Shown: positions 7,880-17,639, counted from the first letter of the stretch. The stretch is DNA of 64,000 nucleotides from Paenibacillus glycanilyticus (GCF_023715145.1 NZ_JAMBNP010000002.1:558001-622000); one strand, 5' to 3'. The notes: a model not told the origin generated them from the letters alone. Translations and numbers: made by a program.

Positions 7880-10800
7880 ATGGGGCTTCGATTTGTGCTT
7901 GGCCGTTCGGGAACGGGGAAAACGACCTACTGTCTGGATGCTATCCGCGCCAAGCTGCAAGGTGAGCCGGATGGAGCGCCGCTTATCATGCTTGTTCCGG
8001 AGCAGGCTACTTTTCAGACGGAATATGCCCTGTTGAAAGGCACGGCGCTGAACGGGACGATTCGCGCGCAAGCGTTAAGCTTCCGCCGTCTGGCCTTCCG
8101 CGTGATGCAGGAGACGGGCGGTACCGCACTGATTCCGATCAGCGATAACGGCAAGCATATGATGCTGTTTAAGATTATTCACCGCTTAGGAAAGCAGCTG
8201 GAGCTGTTTCAGAGCGGAGCGGAGCAGCCAGGCTTCATTGAGCGGCTGGGAGAGCTGCTGACAGAATGGAAACGCTACGGCATTGATGCCAATCTGCTGA
8301 AGGAAAAAACGGCTTCCGTCGAGGATGCTTCGCTTCTGAACCGGAAGCTGCATGATCTGCGTCTGGTCTATGACAGATTGGAGCGGGAATTAAGCGGACT
8401 TTATATAGATTCCGAAGATTATTTGACGCAATTGATAGACGGATACGCGTCCGCGACGGCTATGCACGGAGCCCAGCTGTGGATCGACGGCTTTCACGGC
8501 TTTACGCCAAAAGAGTATGAGGCGCTTGGCGCGCTTATTGCTTCAACCGCCGAAGTAACGGTGGCGCTCACGCTGGACCGTCCGTATGATAACGGCGAAA
8601 TGCCGCATGAGCTTGAGCTGTTTCATCCTACAGCTGAAACCTATGCCAATCTGGCAGCCTTGGCTGCGCAGGCTGGCGTGCCTGTGCATGAAACGGTCGT
8701 GCTTGGCGAAGGCGCTGCTTCGCGTTTCAAGAGAAGTCCGATGCTGGCTCACCTGGAGAGGCATTACGGCGGAAGGACGCCCATGCTCTTGCCGGATAAG
8801 AAGATGCTTGCGGTGGACAGTCCGTCATGCGGGGTATCCCTGCATGCCTCCGCGAACAGAAGAGCTGAAGTGGAAGCTGCTGCAAGGGATATGGTGAGAC
8901 GGGCCCGCGAAGAGGGGCTCCGTTGGCGTGACATGGCGGTAATGGTGCGTAATGCAGCCAATTATACGGACTATATTCAAACGATATTTGATGATTATGA
9001 AATTCCTTATTTCCTGGACCAGAAGAACAATACGGTCCATCATCCGCTTGTTGAATTTATCCGTTCTGCACTTGAGACGGTGCTTCATGGGTGGCATTAC
9101 GAAGCGGTATTCCGCTGCATCAAGACGGAGCTGTTGTTCCCGATTGACGGGAGTATGTCTCGCGAGCTGTTCGACCGGCTGGAAAATTATGTGCTGGCGG
9201 CGGGAGTGGACGGCTGGAAGTGGCTTGACCGTTCCAGATGGCATCCTCTGATGCCGCAATCGCTGGAGGATGGTCCGGAGGCCGCTTCGGAGCCATCGGC
9301 GAAAGCCAAGCGGGAATTCCAGGCTGTAATGGCCGCGCGAGAGGCGATTGTGCCTCCGCTCAGACGGTTTGAGCAATCCTTGAAAAAAGCAACAAACGTG
9401 AAGGCAATGTGTGAAGCTCTGTATAAGCTGCTGGACCATGCGGATGCGGCCGACCGCCTGGAGCGATGGAGCCGTGAAGACAGTGCCGCCGGAAGCACGC
9501 AGCGCGCCAGATCTCATCGTCAGCTCTGGGACGGTGTTATGCAGATGCTTGACCAACTCGTGGAGATGGTCGGAGACGAAGATATGCCTCCGGAGTTGTT
9601 CGCCGGTATGGTGGAGACGGGGCTTGAGAGCCTGAAGCTTGCGGCTGTGCCGCCGGCACTTGATCAGGCTCTGATCGGAAGCATGGACCGGACGCGTTCC
9701 GGCGACGTGAAGATTTGTTACGTGCTTGGCGCCAACGACGGCGTTATGCCGATGCGCATACAAGAGGACGGAGTGCTTACCGAGCAGGAGCGGGAGCGGC
9801 TCGCCGAGGAAGGTCTTGTCATGGCGCCAGGCGTAAGGCGCAGACTGCTGGACGAGCGATTCCTTATTTATAACGCTTTGACGACGGCCAGCCATCATTT
9901 GTGGATCAGCTGGGCACAGGCCGACGAGGAAGGGAAAAGTCTGCTCCCTTCGGAAGTCATCCGGCAGGTGAAGCAGCTGTTCCCGGGTATCCCGGTCTAT
10001 CAAGCGGCAGGGGAACCTACGCCAAGCATGGAGACCGGCGAGCAGCGCTCCTATATCGAACATCCTCAGCGGACGCTGGGGTATTTAATAACGGAGCTTC
10101 GTGCCTGGCGGCAGGGGGAAGACATTGCTTCTTTCTGGTGGGATATTTACAATTGGTACGCGATTCGGCCGGAATGGCAGGATAAGCTGCAGCTTATGAA
10201 CGCCTCGTTAAGCTACTCCAATCAGGAGAATGAGCTGACGACAACAACGGCACAACAGCTGTATGGCACCAATCTAAAAGCAAGCGTATCGCGAATGGAA
10301 AGGTTTGTGTCCTGTCCGTTCCAGCATTTCGCTATTCACGGCCTAAAGCTGCGCGAGCGCCAGATGTACAGGCTTGAAGCACCGGATGTCGGACAGCTGT
10401 TCCATGCGGCGCTCAGCCGCCTGGCAGGAAGTGTCGGGCAGCGCTGGGGCTCCATGCCGGAAGGCCAGATCCGGGAAGCGGCAGCAAAGACAGTTGATGA
10501 GCTTGCCCCGAGACTGCAATCGCAAATTCTGCTCAGCAGCGGAAGATTTCAATACATTGCCCGCAAGCTGAAGGAAATTGTCGCGCAAGCGGCCGTCATA
10601 TTAAGCGAGCATTCACGCAGGGCCCAGTTCCAGCCGGTAGGGCTGGAGGTTGATTTTGGCCCGGACGGAACGCTCCCCTCCCTTGTCATTCCGCTTGAAA
10701 ACGGCAGCACAATGGAGATTATCGGGCGGATTGACCGCGTGGACGCGGCGGAGACGGAGGACGGATTGCTGCTGCGCGTGTTGGACTACAAATCAAGCGC

Positions 10801-11407
10801 GACGCAGCTCAGGCTGGAAGAAGTGGCGTTTGGTCTGTCCCTGCAGATGTTGACTTACCTGGATGTGCTCGTTACTCATGCATCCGAATGGCTAGGAAAG
10901 CCCGCGTCGCCTGCCGGCGTGCTGTACTTCCATGTGCATAATCCGATGCTTGCGGTAGCTAACGGTTTATCCGGTGCCGAGGTGAATGCGAGACTGCTTA
11001 AGAAGTTCAAAACAAAAGGGCTTATCACGGCCGAAGCAGAGACGGCAAAGCTGATGGACGGCGAGCTGGAATCCGGTTATTCGGAGATTCTTCCTGTTGC
11101 ATTGAAGCGTGACGGAAGCTTTTACAGCAGTTCCTCGGTTGTAACGAATGATCAATGGGATGTGCTTCGCAGCTCGGTCAGACGGACAATCGGGAAAATA
11201 GGCACGGAAATCGGCTGCGGGAAAATAACGATCGAGCCTTACCGCCTCGGAACGAAATCTCCATGCCAATATTGCGATTATAAGCCGGTATGCCAATTCG
11301 ATCCGTTATTTGACGGCAATGAATATATGAAGCTGAGCAAGCTCTCGGATGATGAGATTTGGGAGCAGCTAAATGGAGAGGAGGAGACGACGAATGGAGA
11401 CGCCTAA
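7880..11407 (+). CDS. addB: Helicase-exonuclease AddAB, AddB subunit
   Basis: AddB is the partner of AddA in the RecBCD-equivalent complex that resects double-strand breaks and recognises Chi. At 1175 residues it is full length for Bacillales. The N-terminal P-loop GRSGTGKT occupies residues 8-15. The C-terminal RecB-type nuclease domain contains LDYKSS near residue 971, and the cysteines that hold the AddB 4Fe-4S cluster are visible: one in FVSCPFQHF near 813 and three in PCQYCDYKPVC near 1132-1142. A GGAAAGGAAGATCAGAAG purine run precedes the ATG. Its 3' end overlaps addA, the normal tightly coupled arrangement. Confidence 0.96.
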   Translation: MGLRFVLGRSGTGKTTYCLDAIRAKLQGEPDGAPLIMLVPEQATFQTEYALLKGTALNGTIRAQALSFRRLAFRVMQETGGTALIPISDNGKHMMLFKIIHRLGKQLELFQSGAEQPGFIERLGELLTEWKRYGIDANLLKEKTASVEDASLLNRKLHDLRLVYDRLERELSGLYIDSEDYLTQLIDGYASATAMHGAQLWIDGFHGFTPKEYEALGALIASTAEVTVALTLDRPYDNGEMPHELELFHPTAETYANLAALAAQAGVPVHETVVLGEGAASRFKRSPMLAHLERHYGGRTPMLLPDKKMLAVDSPSCGVSLHASANRRAEVEAAARDMVRRAREEGLRWRDMAVMVRNAANYTDYIQTIFDDYEIPYFLDQKNNTVHHPLVEFIRSALETVLHGWHYEAVFRCIKTELLFPIDGSMSRELFDRLENYVLAAGVDGWKWLDRSRWHPLMPQSLEDGPEAASEPSAKAKREFQAVMAAREAIVPPLRRFEQSLKKATNVKAMCEALYKLLDHADAADRLERWSREDSAAGSTQRARSHRQLWDGVMQMLDQLVEMVGDEDMPPELFAGMVETGLESLKLAAVPPALDQALIGSMDRTRSGDVKICYVLGANDGVMPMRIQEDGVLTEQERERLAEEGLVMAPGVRRRLLDERFLIYNALTTASHHLWISWAQADEEGKSLLPSEVIRQVKQLFPGIPVYQAAGEPTPSMETGEQRSYIEHPQRTLGYLITELRAWRQGEDIASFWWDIYNWYAIRPEWQDKLQLMNASLSYSNQENELTTTTAQQLYGTNLKASVSRMERFVSCPFQHFAIHGLKLRERQMYRLEAPDVGQLFHAALSRLAGSVGQRWGSMPEGQIREAAAKTVDELAPRLQSQILLSSGRFQYIARKLKEIVAQAAVILSEHSRRAQFQPVGLEVDFGPDGTLPSLVIPLENGSTMEIIGRIDRVDAAETEDGLLLRVLDYKSSATQLRLEEVAFGLSLQMLTYLDVLVTHASEWLGKPASPAGVLYFHVHNPMLAVANGLSGAEVNARLLKKFKTKGLITAEAETAKLMDGELESGYSEILPVALKRDGSFYSSSSVVTNDQWDVLRSSVRRTIGKIGTEIGCGKITIEPYRLGTKSPCQYCDYKPVCQFDPLFDGNEYMKLSKLSDDEIWEQLNGEEETTNGDA

Positions 11408-14400
11408 CATGCCGGAAAAGCCTGAGAACAGCACCTGGACGGATGACCAGTGGCGCGCGATTGTGACGGAAGGCTCGGATGTCCTTGTGGCGGCGGCGGC
11501 GGGCTCCGGGAAAACGGCGGTACTGGTTGAACGGATTATCAGGAAGATCTCCTCTTTCTCCGATGTCGACAGGCTGCTTGTCGCAACCTTTACTAAAGCA
11601 GCGGCAGCCGAAATGAAGGACCGGATCCGGATTGCGCTGGAGAAAGAGCTGGAGCGGCAGCCGAATTCGGAGCATTTGCGCAGACAGCTGGCGCTTATGA
11701 ACCGTGCCTCGATAACGACGCTGCACTCCTTCTGTCTGGATGTTATTCGCAGGTATTATCCATTAATTGGCCTTGATCCTGGCTTCCGGATTGCCAATGA
11801 AACGGAAAGCGAATTGTTGCGTATTGACGTGCTGGATCAGTTGTTTGAAGAAAAGTATGAAGGTGCCGGCGATAACGGGGCTTTCCTGCGTCTGGCCGAC
11901 CGTTATGGCGGCGAACGCGGCGACGAGCCTTTGTACAGGCTCGTGCAGCAGCTCTATGACTTCGCGCAAAGCCATCCTTGGCCGGAACATTGGCTTCGTC
12001 AGACTGCAGCAAGCTTTATGGTTGATAGCGTGGAGGGACTTCGCAACAGTCCGTGGGTGGCAAGCCTGAAGGCCGACGTCGAGCTGGCATTGTCGGGAGC
12101 GGCTTCCCTGCTCAATCAGGCGATGCAGCTGACAAAAGAGCCGGCTGGTCCAGCGCCTTATGCCGCCACGTTTGAAGAAGATCTCGCGCTTGTGAACGCT
12201 TTGACCGAGACGGTTCGTTTGCATCCTTGGGAGCTGTGGTTCGAATCTTTCCAAGCGGTTCAATTCGGCAAGCTGAAGGCCATGCGAGGCGATGATTATG
12301 ACAAATCGATGCAGGAGCAGGCGAAGGAGCTTCGCGATCAGGCGAAAAAGCTGATCAGCTCGCTTGCCGATGAGCTGTTCGGGCGTTCCGCCGAGGAATT
12401 CGCTTGGGAGCTGCGCGAGCTTGCTCCTTTAATGGCTGCTCTAGCCGAGCTTGTTGTGGAATTCGGAGAGCGGTATGAAGCGGCAAAACGGGCAAAAGGT
12501 CTGCTGGATTTTGGCGACCTTGAGCATTATTGCTTGCGGATCTTAAGAGCGCCGGAATCGACGCCGGAGCGTACGTCTCCATCATCGGCTGCCCTTGAAT
12601 ACCAGCGGCAGTTTGACGAAATCTTGCTCGATGAATATCAGGATACAAACATGGTTCAGGAAGCTATCGTGTCCTTAATCGCTAATCCGGAGGCGGGCAA
12701 CCGGTTCATGGTCGGCGATGTGAAGCAGAGTATCTACCGGTTCCGTCTTGCCGAGCCGAATTTGTTCATGTCCAAGTATAAAAATTACGGCGCGCCCGGC
12801 GGTGACGGTCTGCGGATTGATCTGGCCCGCAATTTCCGAAGCCGTCTGGAAGTGGTAGACGGAGTAAACGACGTGTTCCGCGCGATTATGCGCGAATCGG
12901 TAGCGGAGATGGATTATGACAAACGAGCTGAGCTGGTATGCGGGGCCTCCTATCCGGAGCCGGACCAGGCAGGTCTATTTGCGGTAGAGCTTGCGGTTAT
13001 TGATAAAGCTGGTTCATCGGATTCGGAGGACGAGGCAGCTTCGGCTGCAACAGATTCCGAGGAGGAACCGGAGCGGGGGGCAGGCGCAGCAGCCGAATCA
13101 GCGGAGGAGCTGCAAACCGCGCAGCTGGAAGCCCGGCTTATTGCCCGGCAAATCCGGACGCTGCTCGATGAAGGCTTCCGCGTGTACGACGGCAAGAAGC
13201 GGGAAAGCCGACCTATGGAATGGCGCGATATCGTTATTCTGCTGAGGGCAACGCAGGCTTGGGCTCCCGTAATCATTGAGGAGCTGCAGGCAGCCGGCAT
13301 ACCTGCTTATGCGGAGCTCAGCAGCGGGTATTTTGACGCCACGGAAGTAGAGACGATTCTTTCTTTGCTTCGGGTTATCGACAATCCGTATCAAGATATT
13401 CCGCTTGCCGGCACGCTCCGTTCGCCTATCTTTGGACTAAATGCCGAAGAACTGGCCCTTATTCGGATTGGAGCCATGCACGACACCTACTATGATGCGG
13501 TTCTTCAGGCAGCAGGCGATCTGCTGCTTCCGGATGAGCTGAGACGCAAGCTGTCCTTATTTCTGGACAGGCTGGACCGCTGGCGCAATGACGCGAGACA
13601 GGGCTCATTGGCCGACCTGATCTGGAGCGTATACCGGGAGACCGGCTATTATGACTTTGCCGGCGGCCTCCCCGGCGGCGTTCAGCGGCAAGCCAATCTG
13701 AGGGCTCTGCACGACCGTGCCCGCCAATACGAGGCGACCTCCTTCCGCGGCTTGTTCCGCTTCCTGCGGTTCGTTGAGCGGATGCGTGACAGCGGCGGAG
13801 ACCTTGGCACGGCCAGGGCACTAGGCGAACAGGAGAACGTCGTACGGATTATGTCCATTCATAAGAGTAAGGGTCTTGAGTTTCCTGTCGTTTTTGTGGC
13901 AGGCTTAGGCAAGAACTTCAATCAACAGGATTTGCGGAGCGCTTTTCTGAAGCACAAGCAGCTTGGATTTGGTCCCAAGTTTATTGATCCGGAGAAACGC
14001 GTCAGCTACCCGAGTCTGCCGTTCCTCTCGATTAGGCGCCGCATGCGCATGGAAATGCTGGCCGAAGAAATGCGCATTCTTTATGTGGCCTTAACCCGTC
14101 CGAAGGAGAAAATGTATCTGATCGGCACGGTGTCGGATGCGGCCGCCAAGCAGCGTCGCTGGCAGTCCGCGGCTGATGCAAACGGGTTTATCCCGGACTT
14201 CCGGTTAAGCTCGGCGTCTACGTTCCTGGACTGGCTTGGTCCGCTTGCCGCTGCTGCGTTCAACCCGCTGCCGGAAGAAGCTCTGCCTGGAGACGTTGAC
14301 TCTCGCCTTTTGCAGTGGAGAGCTGGCGTTGTAGATGCTGCCATGCTTGGACTTGAAGCTGCTGCAGGCCTGGAGGAGCAGACGGAGGAAGATCGGGAAA

Positions 14401-15215
14401 GGGAAGACCGTCTTCAAGGCGTCCTCTCGTTAGCCCAGCTTGATCTGGTGGAGGAGGATGAGGAGCTCCGGACAAGGCTTGAATGGCGCTATGGCTATCT
14501 TGCCTCTACCCTCGTTGCTGCCAAAACCTCGGTGACCGAGATGAAGCGACTCCATGCCGAAGCGGTAGAACCGCTGGATGACAGCCAGCCGTTAGCTGCG
14601 GTTGACTATGACAGAGAGCAAGAGGGAAGCAAGAAGAGCATGGGCGGAAGCTACACGTTCCGCTTAAGACGGCCGAAGTTCATGGAGGAAGCCTCCTTGA
14701 CGGCAGCCGAGAAAGGAACCGTGAGCCATCTTCTTATGCAGCATCTTCCGCTTACTGGCGATGTTAATGCTGCTAACCTTGAGACCATTCTCGGCGATAT
14801 GGTCTCGCGCAGACTGTTGACGGCAAGACAGGCCGAATCAATCGATCTGCCTTCCGTCGCTTCTTTCTTTGATACCGAGATAGGCAAGCGGCTCGTTAAC
14901 GCCAAGTGGGTTAGACGCGAGGTGCCGTTCAGCTGCATGTTTCCGGCTAGGCGGGTGTATCCGGGCCTGGCATCTGAGACGGACGAATCGGTATTGATTC
15001 AAGGGGTAATAGACTGTCTGTTTGAAGATGAGGACGGCATTGTCCTGCTGGATTATAAGACGGACCGAATATACATGAAAGAGTGGGAGAAGGCCGCTGA
15101 GCGGCACAGATTCCAATTGGAGCTGTATGCGGAGGCAATACAATCGGTTATCGGCCGTCCAATTGATGAAAGCCATGTCTTCTTCTTTGACGGCGGACAA
15201 GCGGTTAAATTATAA
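11394..15215 (+). CDS. addA: Helicase-exonuclease AddAB, AddA subunit
   Basis: AddA is the UvrD-type 3'-5' helicase and nuclease of the AddAB complex. With the ATG at 11394 it has 1273 residues, slightly longer than Bacillus AddA. Visible helicase motifs are Walker A AAGSGKT (about 35-41), LLDEYQDTN (motif II), GDVKQSIYRFR (motif III) and SIHKSKGLEFPVVFV (motif V). The C-terminal nuclease domain shows IQGVIDCLFE and LLDYKTDR. I chose 11394 rather than the in-frame ATG at 11373 because GGAGAGGAGGAG lies 9-20 bases before 11394. This start overlaps addB by 14 bases. A Glu/Ala-rich, low-complexity insert lies around residues 540-570. Confidence 0.96.
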   Translation: METPNMPEKPENSTWTDDQWRAIVTEGSDVLVAAAAGSGKTAVLVERIIRKISSFSDVDRLLVATFTKAAAAEMKDRIRIALEKELERQPNSEHLRRQLALMNRASITTLHSFCLDVIRRYYPLIGLDPGFRIANETESELLRIDVLDQLFEEKYEGAGDNGAFLRLADRYGGERGDEPLYRLVQQLYDFAQSHPWPEHWLRQTAASFMVDSVEGLRNSPWVASLKADVELALSGAASLLNQAMQLTKEPAGPAPYAATFEEDLALVNALTETVRLHPWELWFESFQAVQFGKLKAMRGDDYDKSMQEQAKELRDQAKKLISSLADELFGRSAEEFAWELRELAPLMAALAELVVEFGERYEAAKRAKGLLDFGDLEHYCLRILRAPESTPERTSPSSAALEYQRQFDEILLDEYQDTNMVQEAIVSLIANPEAGNRFMVGDVKQSIYRFRLAEPNLFMSKYKNYGAPGGDGLRIDLARNFRSRLEVVDGVNDVFRAIMRESVAEMDYDKRAELVCGASYPEPDQAGLFAVELAVIDKAGSSDSEDEAASAATDSEEEPERGAGAAAESAEELQTAQLEARLIARQIRTLLDEGFRVYDGKKRESRPMEWRDIVILLRATQAWAPVIIEELQAAGIPAYAELSSGYFDATEVETILSLLRVIDNPYQDIPLAGTLRSPIFGLNAEELALIRIGAMHDTYYDAVLQAAGDLLLPDELRRKLSLFLDRLDRWRNDARQGSLADLIWSVYRETGYYDFAGGLPGGVQRQANLRALHDRARQYEATSFRGLFRFLRFVERMRDSGGDLGTARALGEQENVVRIMSIHKSKGLEFPVVFVAGLGKNFNQQDLRSAFLKHKQLGFGPKFIDPEKRVSYPSLPFLSIRRRMRMEMLAEEMRILYVALTRPKEKMYLIGTVSDAAAKQRRWQSAADANGFIPDFRLSSASTFLDWLGPLAAAAFNPLPEEALPGDVDSRLLQWRAGVVDAAMLGLEAAAGLEEQTEEDREREDRLQGVLSLAQLDLVEEDEELRTRLEWRYGYLASTLVAAKTSVTEMKRLHAEAVEPLDDSQPLAAVDYDREQEGSKKSMGGSYTFRLRRPKFMEEASLTAAEKGTVSHLLMQHLPLTGDVNAANLETILGDMVSRRLLTARQAESIDLPSVASFFDTEIGKRLVNAKWVRREVPFSCMFPARRVYPGLASETDESVLIQGVIDCLFEDEDGIVLLDYKTDRIYMKEWEKAAERHRFQLELYAEAIQSVIGRPIDESHVFFFDGGQAVKL

Positions 15216-15245
15216 AGCTTAGGAAGAACAACAGCAGGATTGCTA

Positions 15246-15286
15246 AACTTTTCTGCGGATATTTCGTGAATATTCCGCAGAAAGTT
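15246..15286 (+). terminator. Hairpin after addA
   Basis: TTTCTGCGGA (15250-15259) pairs with TCCGCAGAAA (15274-15283), with extra A-T pairs on both sides of an internal mismatch. The downstream ATTTCTG is a weak U-tract. It probably ends or attenuates addBA transcription. Confidence 0.5.
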
Positions 15287-15318
15287 ATTTCTGTAGAGGA
15301 TAGGAAGGATGGACAAGG

Positions 15319-15921
15319 ATGGAACAGGATAAGGAGCCACAATCGAAAAAACGGTCTTACGCGCTGCCCATAACTTTATTGCTGCTTGTATTCAGCCTTA
15401 CCGGCAACGTGTTCTTATACTCGCAGTCGCTTCAGGGCGACCAGGACGATAAGTTTGCGAAAGGCTCTGAGATTATTGAAGCAGCAACAAAGGCCGTATC
15501 TTATTATCAGACCGTATTGGACGATACAAATGCGATCCTGGAAGGCAAAGCGCTGGAGACCGGCACCATTCTCCGCGATGCTTCCGGAGTGACAGAGTTC
15601 TTGCAACAGGCGAGCAGCTTCGGCGAGAGCAGTGCGTTTGATCCCGGTCAAATATACAGCTTTGTCATCGATGTCGATAATTCGCTCGCATACATAAAAG
15701 AACAAGATGGAACACTGACTGAGCAGGAGTCCGTTTATTTGGAATCGGTTCAGGATATTTACTCCAAGCAGCTCGCCATCATGAAAGAGTTCAACCTTGA
15801 CTCGGGCAAAACCCGCAGCGGGGCCATTCAGATCGGGGCGGGAATTGGCTGGCTTGATATTGCCAAGCAGCTTGATTCGTCCATACAGGAGCAGTCCGGC
15901 ATGAAATTGCCCGCCCAGTAG
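15319..15921 (+). CDS. Hypothetical membrane-anchored protein (200 aa)
   Basis: The protein has a basic N-terminus, one hydrophobic segment at about residues 15-34 (an uncleaved signal-anchor; no lipobox cysteine), and a predicted helical extracytoplasmic domain of about 165 residues. It has no cysteines. The family is not recognised. GGATAGGAAGGATGGACAAGG gives several purine-rich stretches before the ATG. It lies between addA and another unrecognised gene, neither of which suggests a function. Topology is inferred from the positive N-terminus, which points to an extracellular C-terminal domain. Confidence 0.7.
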   Translation: MEQDKEPQSKKRSYALPITLLLLVFSLTGNVFLYSQSLQGDQDDKFAKGSEIIEAATKAVSYYQTVLDDTNAILEGKALETGTILRDASGVTEFLQQASSFGESSAFDPGQIYSFVIDVDNSLAYIKEQDGTLTEQESVYLESVQDIYSKQLAIMKEFNLDSGKTRSGAIQIGAGIGWLDIAKQLDSSIQEQSGMKLPAQ

Positions 15922-15971
15922 CCAAATGCCCAGTTCTGCATACGATGGTAGCAGACGGGAGGCTGACAAGG

Positions 15972-16379
15972 ATGGAGAAAGGCAAGAAGCAAAAAGGAAA
16001 GGCAACGGAAGTCAAACCGGCTGCATCCAAGCCGGCATCGATTGCTCCTGCGCAGGCCGAGAACCAGACGTTGGAGGTGCAGACGTCACTTGCGGAGCCG
16101 CAGATGAAATCGCTGAAGGATCACTGCTCCTCGCACATGCACCGGTATGTGCTCGCGCAAACGCATGACGGCTGGTGTGTTGACGGTATCGTGGAGTATG
16201 TGAACGACCAATATATATGCCTGGCTGTCCCATGCGGAGGGTCGCAAGGCTGGGATAACAGAGCGTTTGTGCCGTACCCCGGCTTGTATCCGTATCCGTA
16301 CTATCCAAGAGGACGGTTCTATCGTCAGGTCCTGCCGCTTGCAGGCCTCTTGGCGCTTTCGCTGCTGCCATTTTATTAA
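15972..16379 (+). CDS. Hypothetical Pro/Tyr-rich protein (135 aa)
   Basis: The sequence has three parts: a Lys/Ala/Pro-rich N-terminus (about 1-45), a central domain with conserved-looking Cys and His residues (HCSSHMHRYV near 51-60, then WCVDG, YICLAVPC), and a C-terminus rich in Pro, Tyr and Gly that ends in a hydrophobic stretch LPLAGLLALSLLPF. I chose ATG 15972 because GGGAGG sits nine bases upstream; the in-frame ATG at 15945 has no ribosome binding site. The Tyr/Pro-rich tail recalls spore-coat proteins, but that is only a resemblance. No family is recognised. Confidence 0.65.
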   Translation: MEKGKKQKGKATEVKPAASKPASIAPAQAENQTLEVQTSLAEPQMKSLKDHCSSHMHRYVLAQTHDGWCVDGIVEYVNDQYICLAVPCGGSQGWDNRAFVPYPGLYPYPYYPRGRFYRQVLPLAGLLALSLLPFY

Positions 16380-16501
16380 GATTTGATGAAGAACCCGGTT
16401 CATGAATGCTTGAGCGTTCTGTCCGGCGTCCCGCGATTGGACGAGCATCCCTTTTATCGGTTATAATAATTGGCATAGTATGGATGAAGGGAGGGGCATA
16501 T

Positions 16502-16855
16502 TTGGACTGTATTTTTTGCAAAATCATCGAAGGCTCCATTCCTTCGACGAAGGTATACGAATCCGAGAACGTTATTGCGTTTAAAGATATTCAGCCCGCG
16601 GCTCCTGTACATATATTGATTATTCCAAAAAAACATATTCCAACGATGAACGATGTATCCGATGAGGATGGACCGGTTATCGCGGAAGTGTTGGCGGCTG
16701 CGCGAGAAATCGCGAAGCAGCAAGGAATTGCCGAGTCTGGATACCGGCTGATTAATAACGTGAACAGCGACGGCGGTCAGGTTGTATACCATCTGCACTT
16801 CCATTTACTGGGTGGAGAGAAGTTAGGTTCTCTAGTAGGAAATAGTGTAAGTTGA
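16502..16855 (+). CDS. HIT family nucleotide hydrolase/transferase
   Basis: A 117-residue histidine-triad protein. The N-terminal DCIFCKIIEGSIPS stretch carries the zinc-binding CxxC of the HINT branch. The catalytic triad is in HLHFHLLGG near residues 99-107, where the middle histidine forms the nucleotidyl intermediate. Substrates in the family are AMP-lysine or other purine phosphoramidates. I place the start at TTG 16502 because GGGAGGGG lies six bases upstream and the protein then begins exactly at the conserved DCIFC motif; no ATG suits. Its stop codon lies inside the -35 box of the rpsU promoter. Confidence 0.92.
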   Translation: MDCIFCKIIEGSIPSTKVYESENVIAFKDIQPAAPVHILIIPKKHIPTMNDVSDEDGPVIAEVLAAAREIAKQQGIAESGYRLINNVNSDGGQVVYHLHFHLLGGEKLGSLVGNSVS

Positions 16856-16881
16856 CACTTCATTTTGTTTTGTCTTATAAT
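16852..16881 (+). promoter_or_regulatory. Consensus sigma-A promoter of rpsU-yqeY
   Basis: TTGACA (16852-16857) and TATAAT (16876-16881) are both perfect hexamers, 18 bp apart. The -35 box overlaps the stop codon of the HIT gene. Such strength fits a ribosomal-protein gene. Confidence 0.9.
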
Positions 16882-16956
16882 GAAGTTTGAAGTTTGATAA
16901 AACCGTGTTTAATGTTTAATGCTCTGGACGGTCTGTTTCGGAGGGAGGGAAAACTG

Positions 16957-17130
16957 GTGTCTGAAACTAAAGTTCGCAAAAACGAAACTATTGATGCTGC
17001 GCTTCGCCGCTTTAAACGTTCCATCGCTAAAGATGGCGTTTTGGCTGAGGTGAAAAAACGCAAGCATTATGAAAAGCCAAGTGTAAAGCGCAAGAAGAAG
17101 TCCGAGGCTGCGCGTAAGAGAAAGTTTTAG
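16957..17130 (+). CDS. rpsU: 30S ribosomal protein S21
   Basis: S21 is a small basic protein of the 30S platform that helps mRNA binding during initiation. The 57-residue sequence matches the family throughout: the [16 protein letters not shown] helix, [18 protein letters not shown], and a lysine/arginine-rich C-terminal tail. The start is the GTG at 16957, preceded by GGAGGGAGGG; longer upstream extensions have no homology to S21. It lies 15 bases before yqeY and shares its promoter and terminator, as in Bacillus. Confidence 0.97.
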   Translation: MSETKVRKNETIDAALRRFKRSIAKDGVLAEVKKRKHYEKPSVKRKKKSEAARKRKF

Positions 17131-17145
17131 GAGGATCCTTCCATA

Positions 17146-17589
17146 ATGAACCTGAGCGATAGATTGAACGACGATATGAAGCAAGCCATGAAGAATCAGG
17201 ACAAGTTCAAGCTGACCACGATTCGCATGATTCGTGCGGCTGCTAAAAATTTGGAGATTGATTTGAAGCGTCCTCTCGAGGATGCTGAAGTGGTAGATAT
17301 ACTTAGTCGTGAAATCAAACAACGTAAAGATTCCCTCCAAGAATTTAGCAAAGCCGGCCGAGATGATCTGGTCACAGATCTTTCAGCAGAAATTGAAATT
17401 ATTAGTCAATACCTTCCCGCACAGCTGACCGAAGAAGAGATAAAAGCGATTGTAACGCAGACCATCCAGGAACTCGGTGCTTCTTCCAAAGCCGAGATGG
17501 GAAAAGTCATGGGTGCGCTTTTGCCAAAAACAAAAGGGCGCGCTGATGGTAAACTAGTAAATCAATATGTACAACAATTTCTGCAATAA
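17146..17589 (+). CDS. yqeY: GatB/YqeY domain protein
   Basis: A 147-residue, all-helical protein of the YqeY family, which shares its C-terminal fold with the tRNA-binding tail domain of GatB. An N-terminal helical bundle (about 1-90) leads into the YqeY motif with YLPAQLTEEEI near residues 85-95 and the helical tail GKVMGALLPKTKGRADGKLVN near 119-139. It may act on aminoacyl-tRNA but no reaction is established. AGGAGG precedes the ATG at the end of rpsU. The rpsU-yqeY pair is conserved across Bacillales. Confidence 0.95.
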   Translation: MNLSDRLNDDMKQAMKNQDKFKLTTIRMIRAAAKNLEIDLKRPLEDAEVVDILSREIKQRKDSLQEFSKAGRDDLVTDLSAEIEIISQYLPAQLTEEEIKAIVTQTIQELGASSKAEMGKVMGALLPKTKGRADGKLVNQYVQQFLQ

Positions 17590-17607
17590 CTATATGTTCG
17601 GACGAAG

Positions 17608-17639
17608 ACACCCCTTTCGAGGGGTGTTTTTGCTTTTTT
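17608..17639 (+). terminator. Intrinsic terminator of rpsU-yqeY
   Basis: ACACCCCT pairs with AGGGGTGT around a TTCG tetraloop, followed by TTTTTGCTTTTTT. Confidence 0.95.

Noticed and set aside
8825..10063. A 412-codon open frame on the minus strand
   Set aside because: It lies wholly inside addB, has no ribosome binding site or family motif, and is an antisense shadow produced by codon bias.
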